DNA of 64,000 nt from Anaerolineae bacterium (GCA_016926255.1 JAFGOY010000035.1:1-64000), one strand, 5' to 3'. Positions 25,765 through 33,317 are shown, counted from the first letter of the stretch. Made by a program: numbers and translations. The notes: a model not told the origin generated them from the sequence alone.

Positions 25765-25788
25765 TTAACGCAAACGCACTCTGTTCAT
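25765..25788 (-). CDS. Leader peptide ORF 2 (MNRVRLR)
   Basis: Seven-residue ORF Met-Asn-Arg-Val-Arg-Leu-Arg then TAA. GGGGAG lies 7 nt before the ATG, an optimal ribosome site. It is downstream of a strong terminator and 185 nt before the tandem-GNAT gene. The Arg-Val-Arg-Leu-Arg run contains the Arg-X-Arg pattern known to stall macrolide-bound ribosomes in leader peptides such as ErmDL (MRLR). Translation and drug response are inferred, not shown. Confidence 0.5.
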   Translation of the reverse strand: MNRVRLR

Positions 25789-25831
25789 ATTTCTTCTCCC
25801 CTTTTGCTGGCAGTCTCTTCTTCTCGACAAC

Positions 25832-25869
25832 AAAAAAACGCTCCGGAACTTTCGGCAGGTTCCGGAGCG
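25832..25869 (-). terminator. Intrinsic terminator/attenuator in GNAT leader
   Basis: CGCTCCGGAAC and GTTCCGGAGCG (25839-25849, 25859-25869) give an 11-bp GC-rich stem with a 9-nt loop, followed on the minus strand by seven T residues. It lies inside the leader, before leader ORF 2 and the GNAT genes, so read-through is needed for their expression from the upstream promoter. Confidence 0.88.
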
Positions 25870-25906
25870 CGTTCGATGGCGTTGGGTTCGCCGGGCATGG
25901 TGCCCG

Positions 25907-25948
25907 AACAAAACAAAACGGCCACGAGGCTTGTTGCACCCGTGGCCG
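25907..25948 (-). terminator. First hairpin with T-rich tail in GNAT leader
   Basis: CGGCCACG/CGTGGCCG (25919-25926, 25941-25948) forms an 8-bp stem with a 14-nt loop, followed on the minus strand by TTTTGTTTTGTTC. It lies 29 nt after leader ORF 1. A probable second termination or pausing point. Confidence 0.65.
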
Positions 25949-25977
25949 GTAAACGCTTGGTGATTAACTGCTAGGCG

Positions 25978-26049
25978 TCAACGGTCAATAGGCGCACTCC
26001 GGCCTGGGCAGGCAGCGGTGGGAATGCCCGACATCTTGTGATAGACCAT
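25978..26049 (-). CDS. Leader peptide ORF 1 (23 codons)
   Basis: A 23-residue ORF beginning MVYHKMSG and ending SAPIDR, with a perfect GGAGG (26058-26062) 8 nt before the ATG and a consensus promoter about 50 nt further upstream. Two hairpins with T-rich tails follow. The peptide shows no run of one amino acid that would identify an amino-acid attenuator. Probable regulatory leader peptide of the tandem-GNAT operon, though it could be a free small protein. Confidence 0.55.
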   Translation of the reverse strand: MVYHKMSGIPTAACPGRSAPIDR

Positions 26050-26100
26050 AGTGTGCGCCTCCATTTCTTCAAAAGTGTATCGCCGTTGGCGACCAGGGAA

Positions 26101-26129
26101 ACAATAACACGGATTGCTGATGGAGTCAA
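26101..26129 (-). promoter_or_regulatory. Promoter of tandem-GNAT leader
   Basis: On the minus strand, TTGACT (26124-26129) and TATTGT (26101-26106) are separated by 17 bp. The predicted start point near 26094 gives a 45-nt lead to leader ORF 1. Confidence 0.65.
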
Positions 26130-26222
26130 CAGGGAATCGGAGAAGATAGCGTGACAAAGTGTGGGATGAAATGAGACGGGCATATGAACTCTGCTTGAAT
26201 CGCCCGACCAGATACAGTCAAT

Positions 26223-26263
26223 GCCCTCATCCCCGGCCCTTCTCCCTCATATGGGATCGGATA
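26223..26263. repeat. Dispersed CCCTCATCCCC...TTCTCCCTCAT repeat
   Basis: GCCCTCATCCCCGGCCCTTCTCCCTCATATGGG. The reverse complement of a related unit occurs at 54925-54972 (CATGAGGGAGAAGGGG...GGGGATGAGGGC), where a CGACC-GGA-GGTCG hairpin is inserted between the two halves. It lies in the CIA30-GNAT leader spacer. Confidence 0.6.
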
Positions 26264-26330
26264 CAGGCAAGGTTATCCCGGAGAATGATAAGACCCTGGG
26301 GAAAAAGGGAAAGACAATCGGGCCGGTAAA

Positions 26331-26858
26331 TTATGCCTCGCTCTCGCGGTGGGCTTTGATCCAGTCGATTTCCAGACGGAAGGGGCCGGAGCGTTTATCG
26401 GCGATGATGAACCCGAAAGAGCGAATCCGGCTTTTACTCAGGCGCATGAGGGGGAATGCCTGCCCGAAAAGCCGCGCGGTGAGGGCTTCAAAGGGCACAA
26501 TTACCTGTTCCCAGGCGCCGGGTTCGGTGTTGAAGCTGGTTTCGAAGCGATAGGGTGAGGCCATGTCGAGGGTTCGCAGGTTGAAACCGTAGGTCCGGCC
26601 ATCGCCGCGCACCCGCAGCGTGATGCCGTCGCAGCCGGAGAGATTGAATCGACCGGTGCCGCGTGTCAGCACTGAGGCGAATCCGCCGTTGTTCTCGAGT
26701 GAGACATCACCTTCGAAAATGGCAGTCTGGTTCTCTCCGGGGATAAAGCGGCTGCTCGACAGGCCGCCCATCACCACATCGTTCACCGGCTGCCAGGGCC
26801 GGAAATCGGCAGGGGCGGCAAAATCGAACAGGGTATGGAGCATTTCGAGATCATCCAT
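26331..26858 (-). CDS. CIA30-family protein
   Basis: 175 residues matching the CIA30 (complex I intermediate-associated protein 30) fold, a carbohydrate-binding-module-like beta sandwich. Characteristic stretches: WQPVNDVVMGGLSSS near the N-terminus, FEGDVSLENNGGFASVLTRG, ITLRVRGDGRTYGFNLRT and IRSFGFIIADKRSGPFRLEIDWI. Eukaryotic members help assemble respiratory complex I; bacterial members are mostly uncharacterised. No signal peptide, so cytoplasmic. The gene is monocistronic on the minus strand. Confidence 0.87.
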   Translation of the reverse strand: MDDLEMLHTLFDFAAPADFRPWQPVNDVVMGGLSSSRFIPGENQTAIFEGDVSLENNGGFASVLTRGTGRFNLSGCDGITLRVRGDGRTYGFNLRTLDMASPYRFETSFNTEPGAWEQVIVPFEALTARLFGQAFPLMRLSKSRIRSFGFIIADKRSGPFRLEIDWIKAHRESEA

Positions 26859-27037
26859 CAGAACACCTCCCGGTGAGCCGCGGCCAGCATCAGCCGCTTC
26901 TCATTAAAGTTCGTTGTATAGAGAATTTACACCGGGGCGCGGCGGGGTTCAAGGAGGAGGAGAAAAGGAATCGCGCAAAGGCAAGCAACCTTCTGTATAA
27001 TGCTGGCAGATGATCATGCACACGGGGGAAAATCACG

Positions 27038-28096
27038 ATGGCAAATGAACAGGGTTTTAGCTGGGAGGATGTCACAACGCCGGACGATCTCAACCGGCTG
27101 GATAAGGACGGGCTGATCGCATTCCTGAAGAATCACCCAGACCGGAAGGTCAAGTCGGCACTGTGGAACGCCTGGCACGCAGCGAACATCAGCCGCGACC
27201 GGGTGGTCGATCTCTCCGGCGCCGATCTGCAATTTGCGAACCTCTCCAACGTATCGCTGCACCGGGTGAACCTCGCCGGGGCCGCGCTCGGTGAAGCCGA
27301 TCTCTCCGGCGCTGATCTGCTCGAAGCGAACCTCGCCGGGGCCAGCCTGTGGCAGACCCGCCTGCGCAATGTCTCCCTGTCGGAAGTCACCGATGGCGGG
27401 CTGCGCGGCGTCCGGCTCTACCGGGCGAACTTCCGGGGGATTCTCTCGCTGCGCTACGATCAGTTCATCGGCGAGGATGGCCGCTCGACGATCTGGGGGG
27501 AAGCCGAAGGCCGGTTCTACGAGGCGAAGGATGTCTACAAGACGCTCAAGGGCACCTTCGAATCCGCCGGGGATTACGAGGGCGCGAACTGGGCCTACGT
27601 CCGCGAGCAGGTGATGGAAAAGCTGATGTATGCCCGCGCGATGCCGCGCTGGTGCAAGCCCTTCCTCAAGCTGATCTACCCCCGCTGGCGCGATAAGCTG
27701 ATGGGCAAACAGGAGGACGAAGCTCAGGGATCGCTCGAATACCCGATCCTGAACTGGCTGCGTATGGAGTTCTCCGACAAGATCGCCCATTACGGCACGA
27801 GTCTCCTGCTGCCCTTCGCCTGGATGTTCGTCGTGCTGATCGTCTTTGCCGCGATCTACTGGCTCGGCGGGATGGTCACCTACATCGATCTGCACACCGG
27901 GACGCTCACCCCATCGACCCGGAATGTCTGGCACAACCTGATCTTCTCCGCCACGTCGATGTTCACCATCGAGATGGCTGCCTTGCAGCCCGCCACACCC
28001 TTCGTCGGGATGCTGGAAACGGTGCAGGCGTTCTTCGGCTTTGGCCTCACCGGACTGATCGGGTTTGTGCTGGGGAATAAGCTCAGGTATTCGTGA
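27038..28096 (+). CDS. Pentapeptide-repeat protein with pore-like membrane tail
   Basis: 352 residues. After a 55-residue N-terminal region come pentapeptide repeats (about 59-150): VDLSGADLQFANLSNVSLHRVNL and LSGADLLEANLAGASL (A[D/N]LxX periodicity) forming a right-handed quadrilateral helix. A middle helical section leads to two membrane segments (LLLPFAWMFVVLIVFAAIYWLGG near 255-278 and AFFGFGLTGLIGFVLGNKL at the end). Their spacing, with WHNLIFSATSMFT between, mimics two-helix K+ channels, but the TVGYG filter is replaced by TIEMAAL. So it is either a degenerate channel fold or an unrelated anchor. Function unknown. Confidence 0.78.
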   Translation: MANEQGFSWEDVTTPDDLNRLDKDGLIAFLKNHPDRKVKSALWNAWHAANISRDRVVDLSGADLQFANLSNVSLHRVNLAGAALGEADLSGADLLEANLAGASLWQTRLRNVSLSEVTDGGLRGVRLYRANFRGILSLRYDQFIGEDGRSTIWGEAEGRFYEAKDVYKTLKGTFESAGDYEGANWAYVREQVMEKLMYARAMPRWCKPFLKLIYPRWRDKLMGKQEDEAQGSLEYPILNWLRMEFSDKIAHYGTSLLLPFAWMFVVLIVFAAIYWLGGMVTYIDLHTGTLTPSTRNVWHNLIFSATSMFTIEMAALQPATPFVGMLETVQAFFGFGLTGLIGFVLGNKLRYS

Positions 28097-28110
28097 CGGG
28101 GCCAACCTAT

Positions 28111-28230
28111 TTTGCCCCCTGTGGGGGAAATGTCCCGCAGGGACAAAGGGGGTGCTTCTTCACGCACAAAACACAGACCTTCTTGATCACCCCCAAATCT
28201 GGGGGAGATGGGCCAAAGGCCCAGAGGGGG
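28111..28230. repeat. Modular palindromic repeat (type A)
   Basis: Two tandem blocks. Block 1: GCCCCCTGTGGGGGAAA, TGTCCCGCAGGGACA, AAGGGGGTGCTTC. Block 2: TGATCACCCCCAAATCTGGGGGAGATG, GGGCCAAAGGCCC, AGAGGGGG. The linker CACGCACAAAACACAGACC matches the one at 50833. The copy ends about 25 bp upstream of the mazEF promoter region. Confidence 0.78.
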
Positions 28231-28253
28231 TTTCCCTCGTCTCCGTTTTACGC

Positions 28254-28278
28254 TACAATGTATCTACAACGTAGATAC
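28254..28278 (+). promoter_or_regulatory. mazEF operator overlapping -10
   Basis: GTATCTAC-AAC-GTAGATAC (28260-28278) is a perfect 8-bp inverted repeat with 3-bp spacer, immediately after a TACAAT -10 (28254-28259) and 18 bp before the mazE ATG. It is well placed for MazE/MazEF autorepression. Confidence 0.72.
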
Positions 28279-28296
28279 TCTGCAAAGGAACTGGCG

Positions 28297-28533
28297 ATGA
28301 TCACGAACATCAAAAAATGGGGGAATAGTCTCGCGCTGCGACTTCCTAAATCGTTCGCTGCCGAAATCGGCCTTGACGAAAACAGTGAGGTCGAACTGAT
28401 CATCGAAGCGGATCAACTGGTCATCCGCCCGGTGAAACCGGCCACGCTCGATCAACTGCTTGAAGGGATCACACCGGACAACATCCACGGCGAAGTCGAT
28501 ACCGGGTCGCCGCAGGGAATCGAGGCATGGTGA
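28297..28533 (+). CDS. mazE: MazE antitoxin
   Basis: 78-residue AbrB-like antitoxin. IKKWGNSLALRLPKSFAAEIGL and LVIRPV match the MazE DNA-binding domain; the C-terminal LDQLLEGITPDNIHGEVDTG is the acidic toxin-wrapping tail seen in E. coli MazE (LAELVNDITPENLHE). The ATG at 28297 was chosen because it begins the conserved domain; a longer upstream frame crosses the repeat and operator. Overlaps mazF by 7 nt, so translation is coupled. Binds and inhibits MazF and probably represses the operon at 28260-28278. Confidence 0.93.
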   Translation: MITNIKKWGNSLALRLPKSFAAEIGLDENSEVELIIEADQLVIRPVKPATLDQLLEGITPDNIHGEVDTGSPQGIEAW

Positions 28534-28862
28534 TGGCGTCCCCGGATCGTGGCGATGTCGTCTGGCTGGCCTTCAATCCACAGGCGGGTCACGAGCAGGC
28601 GGGCCGACGCCCCGCGCTGGTGCTCTCTCCGGCGGCGTATAACGAGAAAGTCGGGTTGGCACTGCTCTGCCCGATCACCAATCAGGTCAAAGGCTATCCG
28701 TTCGAGGTCGCCATCCCCGACGGACTGCCGGTGACCGGCGTCATTCTCGCCGATCAGGTCAAGAGCCTCGACTGGCGTGCGCGGCAGGCAGATCACATCG
28801 CCACGCTGCCCGATCACGTTGTCGATGAGGTGCTGGAAAAGCTGCGGACACTGCTGTTTTAG
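28527..28862 (+). CDS. mazF: MazF endoribonuclease toxin
   Basis: 111-residue MazF/PemK toxin, close in pattern to E. coli MazF: RGDVVWLAFNPQAGHEQAGRRPALVLSP, CPITNQVKGYPFEV and ILADQVKSLDWRAR are all present. Such toxins cut mRNA at short specific sequences to slow growth. Conserved basic and Thr residues of the active site (QAGRRPA, PITNQ) are intact, so it is likely functional. Start is ATG at 28527 inside the mazE 3' end; ATG 28533 is an alternative. The recognition sequence cannot be predicted. Confidence 0.94.
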   Translation: MVMASPDRGDVVWLAFNPQAGHEQAGRRPALVLSPAAYNEKVGLALLCPITNQVKGYPFEVAIPDGLPVTGVILADQVKSLDWRARQADHIATLPDHVVDEVLEKLRTLLF

Positions 28863-28880
28863 GTTGGAAAACCCTCTTTC

Positions 28881-28945
28881 CTCTTTTGACTTTTATCTTC
28901 CGTTTTTCCTTTGCGATCTCTGCGACCTCTGCGGTTAGTCCTCCC
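28881..28945. repeat. Low-complexity CTCTGCG repeat spacer
   Basis: TCCTTTGCGATCTCTGCGACCTCTGCGGTTA is a short imperfect direct repeat between mazF and the YfhO-like gene. No hairpin or promoter is obvious in it. Confidence 0.45.
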
Positions 28946-29024
28946 ATCAATCGACAATCTCCGCCGACCTTGCTACACTATGCCCCTGATGACTATCGAA
29001 CAACACGCATAAAGAATAGTGACT

Positions 29025-31343
29025 ATGACCCAGGAACAATCGACGGGCGCGGATCGCATCCCGGCCCTGCTCAAACGAATCGTCAGCCACCCGACCTTCA
29101 TCGCGGTCGTCGTGCTGAGCCTGCTGTGGGCGGTCTTCTTCTGGCGCTTCCTGACCCCCAACGCCGTCGACCGCGTGATCCTCGATCAGCGCGGCGACTT
29201 CATCCAGCATTATTACGCCTTCGCCCAGACCCAGGCCGAGCGGCTCTGGCAGGGACAGCTTCCGCTGTGGGATGCCTACAATCACGGCGGGATGCCCTTC
29301 GCGGCCAACATCCAGTGGGCTACGTGGTATCCGCCCCGCCTGCTGGCGATCTGGATCGCCGGGCCGGGCGGTTTTACGGTCGAAGCCTACCAGCTTGAAG
29401 TCGCCTTCCACTATCTGCTGTGCAGCCTGTTCTGCTATGCTTTCTTCCGGGCGATTGTCAAACGGCCCGGCGCGGCGCTGGCAGGCAGCGTGATCTTCAC
29501 CTATGGCGGCTACCTGACCGGCTACCCGATGATGCAGCCGAGCATCGTCGAGGCATCGATCTGGCTGCCGCTGATCCTGCTGGGCGTTCATCGATCCATC
29601 AATGATGACAACGGCTGGCGGATCGCCGGGTGCGCGCTGGCGGGTCTTGCGATAGGATTGTCGATCCTGGCCGGGCATCCACAGACGACGCTCTACATGG
29701 GCTACCTCGCCATCGCCTATTTGATCTTCACCGGCTGGCAGGCGAAACTGCCCTGGCACGCGATTTTATGGCGCGGCGCGCTGACCCTCGCCCTCGGTGC
29801 GGGCTTCTCGGCGGTCCAATTATTCCCATCGATAGAGCTGGCCTCGCTCAGCTCGCGCGTCGCCGATTACGGCTACATGGAAAAGGCGCTCGGCTTCCAG
29901 CCGGGCGAATGGCTGACCCTGTTCTGGCCCAATCCCGACGGGATCGTCTCGCCGCTCTATGTCGGCGTCGCCGGGCTGCTTCTCGCGCTCGGCGCGGTGC
30001 TTCGACGCAAACCGGTTCACCTGTTCTGGCTCGGCACGGCGGCCCTCTCGCTGATGCTCTCGCTGGGTGGCAACGGCGCGGTATATGATTTCTTCTACGT
30101 GCTGGTGCCCGGCTTCAACGTGTTCAGATCGCAGGAGCGCGCCGCGTTCCTGTTCTCCTTCGCGCTGGCTGTTCTCGCCGTCCTTCAGATCGATTGGCTG
30201 ACCGGTGATGACGCGCAAACCGAAGGCGACTCCGCTGCTACCCTCGAAAAGATCGCCGCCGTCTATTTAGGATTCGTCGGCCTGCTGCTGATCGTGATGT
30301 GGTATGTCGGCAAGCTCAACCCGGAGAAAGCGATCGCCGGGGGGCTGCTGAACGCGCTCTCGGTCGTCACGCTGACCGCCGCCCTGTTCTTCGGCTGGCT
30401 GCGCTGGCGGCGGGACGCCGAAGGTCCAACGGGGCAGACGGCTGCCCCGCCATGGCAGGCCGCCGCCCTGCTGATCCCGATCCTCGTGTTTGACCTGTTC
30501 ACGGTGGGGATGCGGCTGGTCAATTACCTGCCCGATACCGAGCAGAACCATCTACAGCCGCCGGAGATATTAGAGATCGTCCAGCCGAAGGGACGAATCC
30601 AGTGGCACGTCGATGGGGCAGCGGGTTTGCAGGGATTCGGCCCCACCTTCGACATCCCCGATATCTACGGCACCGGCCCCTTCACCCTCGAAACCACCGA
30701 CAGGTTGCGCCAGCTTCCCGTCGACCGCTTCTGGGAATTGTTCTCGGTCAAATATGTCACCCTGCTCGACGGTACCAATCCGCCCGAGGCATCGAACGTG
30801 CAGATCATGAGTTATCACACCAACTACAGCGGCGAAGTCTACGTGATCTACGAGGCGCTCGATCCGCGCCCGCTGGGTCATCTCGTCTACGATTATCGCC
30901 CTGCCGGTGACTATGATTACGCCCGCGCGTTGATCGCCGCCCCGGAGGTCAATCTCCGCGAGATGGGAATCACGATGGGCGATCTGCCCATCGAACTCCC
31001 CGTCGAGCGGCCCGCAGTGAGCAAGGCCGAAGCGAAGATGGTCACCCCGGAGCGCATCGAGGTGACGGTCTCGACGACCGAGAACGCGCTGCTGACCCTC
31101 GCCGTGCCGAACTACCCCGGCTGGCAGGCGACCATCGACGGGGAACCGGCGCAGATCGTTGATACCTACGCGGGGCTGATCGGCATCCCGGTGACGCCGG
31201 GCCGCAACCAGTATGTGGTGGTCGAGTTCAAACCGTCGATTGTCCTGATCGGTGGGATCGTCACGGCGATCACTCTCGTCGCAATGATCGTGATCGCCGT
31301 GCTGGCGATCATCGTGCGGCGGCGGGAGAACGCGGCGGCGTAA
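29025..31343 (+). CDS. YfhO-like polytopic membrane glycosyltransferase
   Basis: 772 residues. About a dozen membrane segments occupy the first 480 residues, with LDQRGDFIQHYYAFAQTQAERLWQGQLPLWDAYNHGGMPFAANIQWATWYPP following the first helix, the signature loop of YfhO-family GT-C proteins, including the aspartate that would contact the sugar donor. The C-terminal 280 residues are soluble with the typical FTVEVSTTENALLTLAVPNYPGWQATIDGEPA end domain. YfhO members glycosylate wall polymers or lipids using polyprenyl-phosphate sugars. The ATG at 29025 is preferred to GTG 29019. Likely surface-glycan role. Confidence 0.82.
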   Translation: MTQEQSTGADRIPALLKRIVSHPTFIAVVVLSLLWAVFFWRFLTPNAVDRVILDQRGDFIQHYYAFAQTQAERLWQGQLPLWDAYNHGGMPFAANIQWATWYPPRLLAIWIAGPGGFTVEAYQLEVAFHYLLCSLFCYAFFRAIVKRPGAALAGSVIFTYGGYLTGYPMMQPSIVEASIWLPLILLGVHRSINDDNGWRIAGCALAGLAIGLSILAGHPQTTLYMGYLAIAYLIFTGWQAKLPWHAILWRGALTLALGAGFSAVQLFPSIELASLSSRVADYGYMEKALGFQPGEWLTLFWPNPDGIVSPLYVGVAGLLLALGAVLRRKPVHLFWLGTAALSLMLSLGGNGAVYDFFYVLVPGFNVFRSQERAAFLFSFALAVLAVLQIDWLTGDDAQTEGDSAATLEKIAAVYLGFVGLLLIVMWYVGKLNPEKAIAGGLLNALSVVTLTAALFFGWLRWRRDAEGPTGQTAAPPWQAAALLIPILVFDLFTVGMRLVNYLPDTEQNHLQPPEILEIVQPKGRIQWHVDGAAGLQGFGPTFDIPDIYGTGPFTLETTDRLRQLPVDRFWELFSVKYVTLLDGTNPPEASNVQIMSYHTNYSGEVYVIYEALDPRPLGHLVYDYRPAGDYDYARALIAAPEVNLREMGITMGDLPIELPVERPAVSKAEAKMVTPERIEVTVSTTENALLTLAVPNYPGWQATIDGEPAQIVDTYAGLIGIPVTPGRNQYVVVEFKPSIVLIGGIVTAITLVAMIVIAVLAIIVRRRENAAA

Positions 31344-31385
31344 TGGATGCGCTGCATACTCTAAAATCGAATAAACGGTAAACAA

Positions 31386-31416
31386 AAACGGTGGCTGGAA
31401 ATCCCAACCACCGTTT
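31386..31416. terminator. Bidirectional terminator
   Basis: AAACGGTGG and CCACCGTTT form a 9-bp stem with an inner TGG/CCA pairing. It lies between convergent genes and is flanked by A-rich and T-rich sequence on the two sides, so it can serve both strands. Confidence 0.75.
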
Positions 31417-31435
31417 GATTTAGGCTCGAATAAAC

Positions 31436-33073
31436 CTACACATTCTTCTGCACACTGTGAATCCCCGTCGCACCGTCGGGACGCGGATCGGCCACCGCCG
31501 AGATTTGCGGTGTCAGGTCGCCTTCATAGCAGCGCACCTCGAAGGTGTGCAGACCCGCTTCAAACGGCCAGTCGTAGCGCCACAGCACCCAGGTGGTATC
31601 CGAGAGCGGGTCGAACAGGTGCGCGGTCTGCCACTCGCCGTTGTCGATCCGAACCTCCACCGCGCCGATCTCCCGCGCGCCCGCGTAGGCGATCCCGCCG
31701 ATGGGCACCATCATCGTGCCGTCGGCGGCCTGATACGGATCGGCCACCGTGTCGATCACCGAGGTGGTGCGGACGATGGCCTCCTTCGACCAACTGCGCT
31801 CGACCCAGTAGCCGTCGCGGTCTTCGGCGATCACCTCCATCTCGGTGATCCAGCGCGGCTGCTTCATCCCGAAGCGGTCGGGTATCCAGATGCGCAGCGG
31901 GAAGCCGTGCTCGTGCGTCAGCGGTTGGTCATCCCAGTAGAAGGCCAGCATGATGCGCGGTTCCGATTCGATCAGGTCGAGGGCCACCGTCTCATGGTAG
32001 CCATCGATGCTGCGAATCTCGATGAACTTCGCTCCGTTCTGAATCCCCGCATCGGCCAGGATTTCCTGAAGGCTCGCGCCCGTCCACTTCGTCGTCCCGA
32101 TCAGGTCGCCGCCCACCCGGTTCGAGATGCACGACAGCGTGATGTAGCGTTCGCTGATCGTGTAATTGTTCTTGATCTCGTCCAGCGACAGCGCCAGTTC
32201 GTTGTCGACCATCCCGTTGATGACCAGCTTGTAGGTATCTCCGTCGATCACTGGCGGGCGTGGGTTGATGTCGATCAGGTAGTGGTCGTCAACCGGGGTG
32301 ATCTCCGCGCGGGTGCCCGGAGCCGGTGCCCCCGGCTGATCGCCGCTTGACGGCTGCGGGGTTGGCCCCTGAGAAGTCTGCTCAGGTTCGGCTGCCACAC
32401 CCCATTGATCCTTTGTTCCCAGTGCGAAGCTCAGCCCGGCCCCCACTGCTGTCATCGCGGCGGTCGTGCTGCCCATGCGGATCAAAAATTCGCGGCGGCT
32501 GATCTGCTCGACGACCGTCACTTTCTCGACGGCCATCGCGGATTCATCAGCCAGGACCTCTTTTTCGGGCAGCGCTTCCCACTGGCTGATCCCCCACTCG
32601 ATGATCTGTCCCCAACTGACGAACAGCACGACGATCCACAGGTAGCCGATCACCGCCGGGGCGGTTGAACTGAAAGGCAGGCTGGCATGGATGATGGTAT
32701 TAATCAGTGTGGCGACTAATCCGAGGATCGCGCCGTACCACAGATGGCCTTTCCTGAGCACAAATTGCCGCAGCAGCACGTAGACCAGCACGAGGCTCAT
32801 ACTCGCGCCCAGCGACATCGTCACCGCCATCATCCGTTCGGCGGTCTTGGCCGTCTCGGAAACATCGAACCCGATCAGGATCAGCGTATCGACCATCGAG
32901 TCGATCCCGAAGGTGACCAGCGGGCCGGGCAGGACACGCGTCAGCCAGGCGAATAAATCAAATGGAACCAGGGGTAAACCGAAAAGCACGTCGCCGACGA
33001 AGAACAGGGCGATCAGGGGCGCGGTCGCCATCAACCCGACCAGCAGCCCGATCCATACAAGCGGCTTCTTCAT
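31436..33073 (-). CDS. Membrane molybdopterin oxidoreductase with internal Tat motif
   Basis: 545 residues from the ATG at 33073 (GGAGA about 8 nt upstream). Four to five membrane helices (1-165) precede a twin-arginine motif SRREFLI (192-198) and hydrophobic stretch, then a Thr/Pro/Gly linker and a sulfite-oxidase-type molybdopterin domain with the Mo ligand Cys315 (TLSCISNRVGG), LRIWIPDRFGMKQPRWI, and a C-terminal Mo-co dimerisation domain (GAREIGAVEVRIDNGEWQ). The order means that Sec inserts the first helices and Tat exports the cofactor domain. Substrate and electron partner are unknown. It is transcribed divergently from the methyltransferase leader. Confidence 0.88.
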   Translation of the reverse strand: MKKPLVWIGLLVGLMATAPLIALFFVGDVLFGLPLVPFDLFAWLTRVLPGPLVTFGIDSMVDTLILIGFDVSETAKTAERMMAVTMSLGASMSLVLVYVLLRQFVLRKGHLWYGAILGLVATLINTIIHASLPFSSTAPAVIGYLWIVVLFVSWGQIIEWGISQWEALPEKEVLADESAMAVEKVTVVEQISRREFLIRMGSTTAAMTAVGAGLSFALGTKDQWGVAAEPEQTSQGPTPQPSSGDQPGAPAPGTRAEITPVDDHYLIDINPRPPVIDGDTYKLVINGMVDNELALSLDEIKNNYTISERYITLSCISNRVGGDLIGTTKWTGASLQEILADAGIQNGAKFIEIRSIDGYHETVALDLIESEPRIMLAFYWDDQPLTHEHGFPLRIWIPDRFGMKQPRWITEMEVIAEDRDGYWVERSWSKEAIVRTTSVIDTVADPYQAADGTMMVPIGGIAYAGAREIGAVEVRIDNGEWQTAHLFDPLSDTTWVLWRYDWPFEAGLHTFEVRCYEGDLTPQISAVADPRPDGATGIHSVQKNV

Positions 33074-33248
33074 GATTCTTCTCCAATCGCAAAACCGGGA
33101 GAACATCGACCGTATTTATCCCAAACCATTGTTATGAGTGTAGTGGGAAAAAGACCCCCTGACAAGATGATCGACCGGCCTTTGCGCCAATCATCGTTCC
33201 GGGATACTATTGCGGGGCGATATCCACCAGACGAAAGGAGGTGTTCCA

Positions 33249-33317
33249 ATGATTTTTAACCAATCAATCAACATCGATACCAATCAAAGAGCGCTCCGGG
33301 AGTCTGCGAGCAACTGA
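33249..33317 (+). CDS. Leader peptide upstream of methyltransferase (22 codons)
   Basis: A 22-residue ORF starting MIFNQSINIDT and ending RESASN, with a near-perfect ribosome site (AAAGGAGGTG, 6 nt from the ATG). Its stop codon lies inside a CAACTG-ATC-CAGTTG hairpin (33311-33325). A strong intrinsic terminator follows at 33347-33380, then the methyltransferase. The arrangement suggests a regulatory leader peptide controlling read-through. Whether it is translated is untested. Confidence 0.6.
   Translation: MIFNQSINIDTNQRALRESASN

Larger units (their letters stand above)
25580..26094 (-). promoter_or_regulatory. Structured leader of tandem-GNAT operon
   Basis: From the predicted start point near 26094 to the GNAT ATG at 25579, in transcript order: ORF 1 (25978-26049), hairpin plus T-rich tract (25907-25948), hairpin GTTCG/CGAAC (25886-25909), strong terminator (25832-25869), ORF 2 (25765-25788), and a GGACGACC/GGCCGTCC hairpin (25727-25747). 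The order resembles ribosome-mediated attenuation leaders of antibiotic-resistance genes. No T-box or known riboswitch consensus was recognised. Confidence 0.6.

Noticed and set aside
25580-26094. T-box or classical riboswitch in the GNAT leader
   Set aside because: No T-box AGGGTGG-type sequence or specifier-loop context, and no recognised riboswitch core; the tiny ORFs fit attenuation better.
27014-28105. 363-codon minus-strand frame opposite the pentapeptide-repeat gene
   Set aside because: Mirror of repeat-bearing codons; the plus-strand protein has the real periodicity and membrane helices.
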